Shown here: positions 58,901-64,000 of the stretch, piece after piece
Layout of the letters: each line of letters opens with the position of its first letter
Numbering within the stretch: the stretch's first letter is position 1
From: Microbacterium proteolyticum
GTDB lineage: Bacteria > Actinomycetota > Actinomycetes > Actinomycetales > Microbacteriaceae
Reading direction: 5' to 3'
Assembly (NCBI RefSeq): GCF_030818075.1
Contig: NZ_JAUSZZ010000001.1
Coordinates: 558,001 to 622,000 of the forward strand
DNA length: 64,000 bases
Notes under the pieces: model-generated
What the model saw: only the letters and a program-made list of their open reading frames with translations
The model's database searches: none
What the model was told of the DNA's origin: nothing
Translations under genes and position numbers: made by a program

Positions 58901-59926
58901 ATGACGGTTGCATCCCGCCCCACCCCCCGCCTCCTGACGGCGGGGCAGCTCTTCCTCGATCTGGTCTTCGCCGACCTGGCCACGGCCCCGCGCCTCGGCG
59001 AGGAGCACTGGACCCCCGCGTTCGGCTGGGGCCCCGGCGGTATCGCCAACTACGCCATCGCCGCGGCTCGCCTCGGCGTGGACACCGTGCTCTGCGCCGA
59101 CGCCGGCACCGACGCCCTCTCGGGCCTGGTGCGGGAGCGACTCGCCGACGAGGGCATCGCCGACGGCATCCGCGAGGTGTCCGACTGGGCCCTGCCCGTC
59201 ACCGCCGCGATGAACTACGACGGTGACCGTGCGCTCGTGACCGGCGGACGCCCCGCTGCCCCGATGGCATCCCTCCTTCAGAACGCGCCCGTCACTCCTG
59301 TAGCCGCTCTGCACATCGACGACTCGGTGTCGGAGTGGGTGCGCGAGCGCGCCGCCGCCGGCACCAAGGTCTTCGCCGACATCGGCTGGGATGCCGATGA
59401 GGACTGGGACCTCGCTGCCCTCGACGTGCTCGACGGATGCCACGCCTTCCTCCCCAACGAGGCCGAGGCCCGCGCGTACACCCGCGCCGACGACGCCCGC
59501 GCAGCCGCCCGCGCTCTCGCCGAGCGCGTACCCCTGGCCGTGGTCACCCGCGGCGGCCACGGCGTGATCGCCGTCGACGCGGCGACCGGAACCGAGGTCG
59601 AGATCGGCGCTGTCGCCATCGACTTCGTCGACGCGACCGGCGCCGGCGACGTCTTCGGCGGCGCGCTGGCCGCCGCCGAGCTGACGACGTGGACGCTTCG
59701 CGAACGCGTCGAGTTCGCCACCCTCGTCGCGGCCATCACGGTGTCGCGTCCCGGCGGCGCGGCAGCCGCTCCCCGTCTCGACGAGTTGCTCCCCTGGCTC
59801 GACGCCCACCCGGCGGCCGCCGACCCGGCGCGCTTCGCCTTCCTCCGCGCCGCGCTGCACGACGGCGCATCGCCTTTCGCCGCCCCACCCCGCCCCACCC
59901 CGTCCTCACACCGCACCCGAATCTAG
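58901..59926 (+). CDS. PfkB-family kinase of the glycan locus
   Basis: 341 residues from ATG 58901 with GAGGAGG as ribosome site. PfkB/ribokinase features: LLTAGQLFLDLVFADL, GWGPGGIANYAIAAARLG, VVTRGGHGVIAVDAATG and the DATGAGDVFGGALAAAELT catalytic signature. The nearest carbohydrate in context is an aminosugar or mannose derivative; PfkB members that phosphorylate N-acetyl sugars or sulfated sugars exist. First gene of the rightward operon, 13 bp before the binding-protein gene. Confidence 0.88.
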   Translation: MTVASRPTPRLLTAGQLFLDLVFADLATAPRLGEEHWTPAFGWGPGGIANYAIAAARLGVDTVLCADAGTDALSGLVRERLADEGIADGIREVSDWALPVTAAMNYDGDRALVTGGRPAAPMASLLQNAPVTPVAALHIDDSVSEWVRERAAAGTKVFADIGWDADEDWDLAALDVLDGCHAFLPNEAEARAYTRADDARAAARALAERVPLAVVTRGGHGVIAVDAATGTEVEIGAVAIDFVDATGAGDVFGGALAAAELTTWTLRERVEFATLVAAITVSRPGGAAAAPRLDELLPWLDAHPAAADPARFAFLRAALHDGASPFAAPPRPTPSSHRTRI

Positions 59927-59939
59927 GAGTGAACCGCTC

Positions 59940-61214
59940 ATGATCACCCTCACCCCGCGCCACCGACGCGCGCTCGGCACCGTCGCCGTCGCCGCCGTCG
60001 CCGCCGTGTCCCTCTCGGCCTGCTCCGGCGGTGCCGGCGGATCCTCCGACGGCCCCCTGACCCTGTGGACCTGGCCCGGCGGCATCGGCGAGAGCGTCGT
60101 GGACGCGGCCAAGACCGAGTTCCCCGACGCGAAGCTCGAGGTCACCACCATCGGCGACGACGTGAAGCAGAAGCTCGTCACCGTCTTCACCGGCCGCAGC
60201 GGCATCCCCTCCATCACGGGGATCAAGGGCGAGGACATGCCCTACTTCCTGCAGCAGGCCGACCTGTTCACCGACTTCAAGACCCTCGGCATCGACGACA
60301 AGCTCGCCGACTTCCCCGCCTGGAAGCTCGCCGAGGCCACCACCGCGGACGGCAAGCTCATCGGCCTTCCCACCGACATCGGCCCCACCGCGCTGTACTA
60401 CCGCACCGACGTGCTCGCGGCCGCGGGCCTTCCCACCGACCCGGCCGCCGTCGCCGAGGCCACCAAGACCTGGGACGACTACTTCGCCTTCGGCGAGAAG
60501 CTCAAGGCCGCCACCGGCGCGTACCTCGAGGTCTCGATGGAAGACGTCTTCACCAAGGTCATGGGCCAGGGGGAGACGAAGATGGTCTCGCAGGACGGAG
60601 AGTTCCTCGGCGACAGCGCCCAGGTGAAGAAGGCCTGGGACACCGCGATCGAGGCGAACGAACGCGGCCTGGTCGCCGGCATCCAGGACGGCAGCCCCGA
60701 CTGGGCCGCCGCGGTGAACAACGGATCTCTGCCGACGCTCCTCGGCGCCGCGTGGTACCAGGGCGACATGAAGAGCAACGCGCCCGACACCTCGGGTAAG
60801 TGGAACGTCACCGCGATGCCTGGCGGCCCGGCGAACATCGGCGGCTCGTTCCTGACGATCCCGGCCTCGACGGGCAACACGGAAGAGGCGGTCAAGATCG
60901 TCGAATACCTCCTGGATGCCGAGAACCAGGCCACCACGTACACCGAAGTGGGCAACTTCCCGTCCTCCACCGCGGCACTGAGCCAGCCCGCCCTGCAGGA
61001 GCCCGACCCGTTCTTCGGCGGCCAGGTCACGACCGACGTCTTCCAGGCCGCGTCCGAGAAGATGCCCATCAGCTACACCAGCCCGATCGACAACGAGCTG
61101 CAGGCCCCCTTCATCACGGAGCTGACGAACGTGCAGTCGCAGGGCAAGGACCCGAAGCAGGCGTGGAACGACGCACTGACCGCCGCCCAGCAGGTGTGGG
61201 AGCGCTCTAAGTGA
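59940..61214 (+). CDS. Sugar-binding lipoprotein of the glycan locus
   Basis: 424 residues with signal peptide MITLTPRHRRALGTVAVAAV and following residues to lipobox LSAC (about residue 28). Type-1 extracellular sugar-binding protein: LTLWTWPGGIGESVVDAAK, GKLIGLPTDIGPTALYYRTDVLAAAGLP, TKTWDDYFAFGEKLK and GNWNVT-like SGKWNVTAMPGG. It lies between the kinase and the two permeases and probably binds an oligosaccharide from a mannose/GlcNAc glycan. Confidence 0.93.
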   Translation: MITLTPRHRRALGTVAVAAVAAVSLSACSGGAGGSSDGPLTLWTWPGGIGESVVDAAKTEFPDAKLEVTTIGDDVKQKLVTVFTGRSGIPSITGIKGEDMPYFLQQADLFTDFKTLGIDDKLADFPAWKLAEATTADGKLIGLPTDIGPTALYYRTDVLAAAGLPTDPAAVAEATKTWDDYFAFGEKLKAATGAYLEVSMEDVFTKVMGQGETKMVSQDGEFLGDSAQVKKAWDTAIEANERGLVAGIQDGSPDWAAAVNNGSLPTLLGAAWYQGDMKSNAPDTSGKWNVTAMPGGPANIGGSFLTIPASTGNTEEAVKIVEYLLDAENQATTYTEVGNFPSSTAALSQPALQEPDPFFGGQVTTDVFQAASEKMPISYTSPIDNELQAPFITELTNVQSQGKDPKQAWNDALTAAQQVWERSK

Positions 61215-62179
61215 CATCCGCCACGCGCGTCATGACGGCCTCGGGGGTGCGCCCCAGCGCGCGCCCCCGGGGCCGGGGCCTCATCCGGCACTGGCCGATG
61301 TATGCGGCCATCGCCCCCTTCTTCCTGCTCTTCCTGGGCTTCGGCCTCTTCCCCACCGTTTACTCGCTCGTCCTGTCGTTCCAGGACTGGAACGGCCTGG
61401 GCGCGGCGAAGTGGACGGGCATCGACAACTACACGCGCCTGTTCACCGACCCCACGTTCTGGCTGTCGGTGCGCAACACCTTCGTCATCTTCGTCCTGTC
61501 GACGTTCCCGATGCTCATCATCGCGGTCGCCGTCGCCGCCATGCTGAACAACGCCGTCCGCTTCAGCACCGCCTTCCGCATCGCCTACTTCGTACCGAAC
61601 ATCACCTCGGTCGTGGCGATGGCGGTGCTGTTCGGCTCGATCTTCGGCGAGAACTTCGGGCTCGCCAACGCCGCCCTGCATTCACTGGGGCTCCCCGGCG
61701 TGCAGTGGCTGTCGACGCCCTTCGGCATCCAATTGACGATCTCGATCCTCATCACGTACCAGTGGACCGGGTACAACGCGATCATCTTCCTCGCCGGCAT
61801 GCAGTCCATCGGCAGCGAGGTCTACGAGGCCGCCAAGCTCGACGGCGCCGGCCCCATCCGCAGCTTCTTCTCGATCACGCTGCCGCTCCTGCGCCCCACG
61901 ATCATCTTCGTGCTCGTCGTCTCGACCGTGACCGGCATGCAGAGCTTCACCGAAGCCCAGGTGCTGACGGCCAGCTCGAGCACCACCAACCCGAACAGCG
62001 GCGGTGCGGGTCAGGGCGGTCTGACGATGGTCCTGTACTTCTACCAGCAGGCCTTCAGCTACAACCGCTTCGGGTACGGCGCCGCGATCGCGTGGGGCGT
62101 GTTCCTCATCGTCGTGATCTTCACCATCATCAGCTGGCGCTTCACCGCCGGCAAGAAGGAAGACAAGGCCCGCGCATGA
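61211..62179 (+). CDS. Sugar ABC permease, MalF type (glycan locus)
   Basis: 322 residues from GTG 61211, overlapping the binding-protein stop (GTGA); ATG 61232 is an alternative start. Six membrane helices; EAA loop EVYEAAKLDGAGPIRSFFSITLPLLRPT. A 25-residue loop with Ser/Asn/Gly (SSSTTNPNSGGAGQGG) precedes the last helices. The C-terminus overlaps the next permease (ATGA). Confidence 0.93.
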   Translation: MTSATRVMTASGVRPSARPRGRGLIRHWPMYAAIAPFFLLFLGFGLFPTVYSLVLSFQDWNGLGAAKWTGIDNYTRLFTDPTFWLSVRNTFVIFVLSTFPMLIIAVAVAAMLNNAVRFSTAFRIAYFVPNITSVVAMAVLFGSIFGENFGLANAALHSLGLPGVQWLSTPFGIQLTISILITYQWTGYNAIIFLAGMQSIGSEVYEAAKLDGAGPIRSFFSITLPLLRPTIIFVLVVSTVTGMQSFTEAQVLTASSSTTNPNSGGAGQGGLTMVLYFYQQAFSYNRFGYGAAIAWGVFLIVVIFTIISWRFTAGKKEDKARA

Positions 62180-63072
62180 CCCTCACCACGCCCCCGCCCG
62201 CCACGGTCACCGAGCACATCACCACCGCCGGTGTGCCCGTGCGCCGCCGCCGCAAGGCGACCCCCGGCCGCGTGCTGCTGTACGGCGTGCTCACCGCCGG
62301 CGCGGTCGTCTCGCTCTTCCCGCTGTACTGGCTCGTGGTCATGGCCAGCAACTCCACGAGCGACATCTACACGACCCCACCGACCTTCGTCCCGGGACCC
62401 CGCCTGTTCGACAACATCGGTGCGGTCTTCTCGCGCATCGACTTCGCGGGCTCGCTGCTCAACACGGTCATCGTCGCGTGCAGCGTGACGTTCCTCGTGC
62501 TGGTGTTCGACTCGCTCGCCGCCTTCGCGTTCGCGAAGTTCGAGTTTCCGCTGCGTCGGACGCTCTTCACGATCACTCTCGTGACCTTCATGCTGCCCAT
62601 GCAGCTGGCCGTCATCCCGCAGTTCATCACCATGACCAACCTCGGCTGGGTGGGCCAGCTTCAGGCGCTCATCGTGCCCGCCGCGGCCAACGCGTTCGGT
62701 ATCTTCTGGCTGCGGCAGTACATGGTGGCATCCATCCCCGACGAACTCATGGATGCCTCGGTGCTCGACGGTGCGGGCTTCTTCCGACAGTGGTTCACGG
62801 TGTGTCTGCCGCTGATCCGCCCGGGCCTGGGCTTCCTCGGCATCTTCACCTTCATCGCCGCGTGGAACGACTACCTGTGGCCGCTCGTCGTGATGACCAA
62901 CCCCAACCAGGTGACCCTGCAGGTCGCGATGGCGCAGCTGAACACCGCGTTCGGCCAGGACTACGGCATGGTCATGGCGGGGGCCCTGCTCGCCGTGCTG
63001 CCGCTGCTGATCGTGTTCCTCATCGGCGCCCGCCAGTTCATCGGCGACATCGCCAAGGGCGCGATCAAGTGA
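62176..63072 (+). CDS. Sugar ABC permease, MalG type (glycan locus)
   Basis: 298 residues, six helices after a basic N-terminus (RRRRKATPGR). EAA loop ELMDASVLDGAGFFRQWFTVCLPLIRPG. FIAAWNDYLWPLVVM is typical of the family. It overlaps both neighbours (ATGA before, GTGA after). No ATPase is encoded, so a shared MsiK/UgpC-type ATPase elsewhere is required. Confidence 0.93.
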   Translation: MTLTTPPPATVTEHITTAGVPVRRRRKATPGRVLLYGVLTAGAVVSLFPLYWLVVMASNSTSDIYTTPPTFVPGPRLFDNIGAVFSRIDFAGSLLNTVIVACSVTFLVLVFDSLAAFAFAKFEFPLRRTLFTITLVTFMLPMQLAVIPQFITMTNLGWVGQLQALIVPAAANAFGIFWLRQYMVASIPDELMDASVLDGAGFFRQWFTVCLPLIRPGLGFLGIFTFIAAWNDYLWPLVVMTNPNQVTLQVAMAQLNTAFGQDYGMVMAGALLAVLPLLIVFLIGARQFIGDIAKGAIK

Positions 63073-63821
63073 GCGTGACCCTCCCTCCCGCCCTGGTTCC
63101 CGTCTCCCCGACCACGCGCGTCATCGTCTGCGCGACCGACGAGATCGGCGAGGTCGCCGCCGGCATCGTCGCGAGCGTCGCCCCCGCCGGCGTGCTCGGC
63201 GTCGCCACGGGATCCTCCCCCCTGGCGCTGTACGCCTCGCTCATCCGACGGCGGGCCGAGGGGCTGCGCACCGAGGGGCTGCGCCTGTTCGCCCTCGACG
63301 AGTACGTCGGGCTCGCCGCATCCGATCCGTGCTCGTACGCGGCCTACGTGCGCTCGGTGATCGCCGGGCCGCTCGGCATCCCGGCCGACAACGTGCGGGT
63401 GCCGAGCGGCTCGACCGCCGCCGACGGCGCGGCGTACGAGCGCGCCATCGCCGACGCCGGGGGCGTCGACGTGCAGATCGTGGGCATCGGACGCAACGGT
63501 CACATCGGCTTCAACGAGCCCGGTTCGGATGCCGAGACCCGCACGCGCGTGGTCGAGCTCGACGAGAGCACGCGCCGCGCCAACGCCGAGCACTTCGGCG
63601 GCGATCTCGCCCAGGTGCCGACCCATGCGATGACCCAGGGCGTCGCGACGATCCTCTCGGCCCGGCGGATCGTGCTCGTGGCCGCCGGCTCCGCGAAGGC
63701 GGCCGCCCTGCGCGCCGCCTTGACCGGCCCCGTCACCGCCGACATCCCCGCCTCGTTCCTGCAACGGCATCCCGACGTCACCGTCGTGGCCGACCCCGAC
63801 GCCCTCCGAGAGGACCGATGA
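63069..63821 (+). CDS. nagB: Glucosamine-6-phosphate deaminase
   Basis: 250 residues from GTG 63069. NagB marks: GVATGSSPLALYASLI, LFALDEYVGL (catalytic Asp and general base), GIGRNGHIGFNEPGS (His of the active site) and THAMTQGVATILSARRIVLVAAG. Converts glucosamine-6-phosphate to fructose-6-phosphate and ammonia. It indicates that the imported glycan contains GlcNAc or glucosamine. Overlaps both neighbours by 4 bp. Confidence 0.93.
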   Translation: MSVTLPPALVPVSPTTRVIVCATDEIGEVAAGIVASVAPAGVLGVATGSSPLALYASLIRRRAEGLRTEGLRLFALDEYVGLAASDPCSYAAYVRSVIAGPLGIPADNVRVPSGSTAADGAAYERAIADAGGVDVQIVGIGRNGHIGFNEPGSDAETRTRVVELDESTRRANAEHFGGDLAQVPTHAMTQGVATILSARRIVLVAAGSAKAAALRAALTGPVTADIPASFLQRHPDVTVVADPDALREDR

Positions 63822-64000
63822 CTCACCTCGGCGATCCCACCCCCGGATCCGACACCCGCCTCCCCCCGCGCGCCTGGCTGCGATCCGACGCCCCGGTCCA
63901 GAGCCTCGACGGCGACTGGGCCTTTCTTCTGCACGACGCCGACCCGGGCGACGACCTCGACGGCCCGCCCCCGTTCGCGGCCGTCGACGCCGATGTCTCG
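63818..64000 (+). CDS. Start of a GH2-like beta-glycosidase (truncated by the window)
   Basis: 61 codons to the window end, ATG overlapping the nagB stop. RAWLRSDAPVQSLDGDWAFLLHDADPG matches the N-terminal sugar-binding domain of GH2 enzymes (beta-galactosidase or beta-mannosidase), in which the SLDGxWxF stretch is conserved. Subfamily cannot be told from this piece. Confidence 0.7.
   Translation, partial: MTHLGDPTPGSDTRLPPRAWLRSDAPVQSLDGDWAFLLHDADPGDDLDGPPPFAAVDADVS

Noticed and set aside
1..64000. tRNA, rRNA, integrase or transposase genes
   Set aside because: I looked for tRNA-like cloverleafs and for recombinase motifs and saw none; without a search tool a degenerate tRNA could be missed.

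Overview
The window reads as high-GC actinobacterial chromosome, most likely a member of the Microbacteriaceae (Microbacterium-like). Support: about 70% GC with GC-rich third codon positions, frequent GTG starts, stop/start overlaps of the ATGA/GTGA type, many promoters whose -10 box (TANNNT) sits 6-8 nt before the start codon so that the mRNA would be leaderless, sugar ABC loci without their own ATPase, and a SufS/SufU pair. The genus is inferred from gene content and sequence style, not from a marker gene.

Layout. 1-3.5 kb: the edge of an apparent mobile element (ParB-like protein, an unusual membrane protein with nine 13-residue repeats, an SSB, and inverted repeats between the two divergent genes). 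3.7-8.5 kb: chromosomal genes (VanZ/RDD membrane protein, serine hydrolase, KimA-like APC permease, ArfB-like release factor). 8.9-17.3 kb: a complete kdp potassium-uptake locus (small membrane protein, kdpF, kdpA, kdpB, kdpC, kdpD, kdpE), with a short interspersed repeat inside kdpB and two copies of a 79-bp hairpin repeat between kdpC and kdpD. 17.3-27.6 kb: a catabolic region of unknown substrate: nitrilase, tandem NTF2-like protein, LacI regulator, two sugar-type permeases, binding lipoprotein, MFS carrier, HisD-family dehydrogenase, divergent LysR regulator. 27.8-29.7 kb: GntR regulator and 2OG-Fe(II) oxygenase. 29.8-32.4 kb: SufS, an 18-codon relay ORF, SufU, a 77-bp repeat pair and a DUF1801-like protein. 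32.4-37.3 kb: PfkB kinase, ArsR/SRPBCC pair, VOC fusion, small monooxygenase and aldo-keto reductase.

37.4-43 kb: a divergent winged-helix regulator and a tightly overlapping operon dabB-dabA-PII-like-DUF6671, an inorganic-carbon uptake system with a built-in candidate regulator. 43-49.5 kb: DUF429 protein, then a four-carbon sugar-acid (tetronate) cluster: MatC-type carrier and homoserine-dehydrogenase/SAF protein on one strand, OtnK-like kinase, OtnC-like decarboxylase and a frameshifted DeoR regulator on the other. 49.6-52.1 kb: small membrane protein, AraC regulator and its probable MFS target. 52.2-64 kb: a glycan-utilisation locus in two divergent operons: DeoR, GH4, frameshifted GH38 alpha-mannosidase and MFS leftwards; PfkB kinase, binding lipoprotein, two permeases, NagB and the start of a GH2 enzyme rightwards.

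Several blocks form a coherent physiology: scavenging plant, fungal or animal glycans and sugar acids, K+ homeostasis by two systems, and anaplerotic CO2/bicarbonate supply. Two genes carry single-base frame disruptions (deoR near 48,993 and the mannosidase near 53,994); whether they are real mutations or assembly errors cannot be decided from the sequence alone. A short word, GGATGCC/GGCATCC, is very frequent in the chromosome but I saw none before about 3.55 kb, which independently places the mobile-element boundary there.
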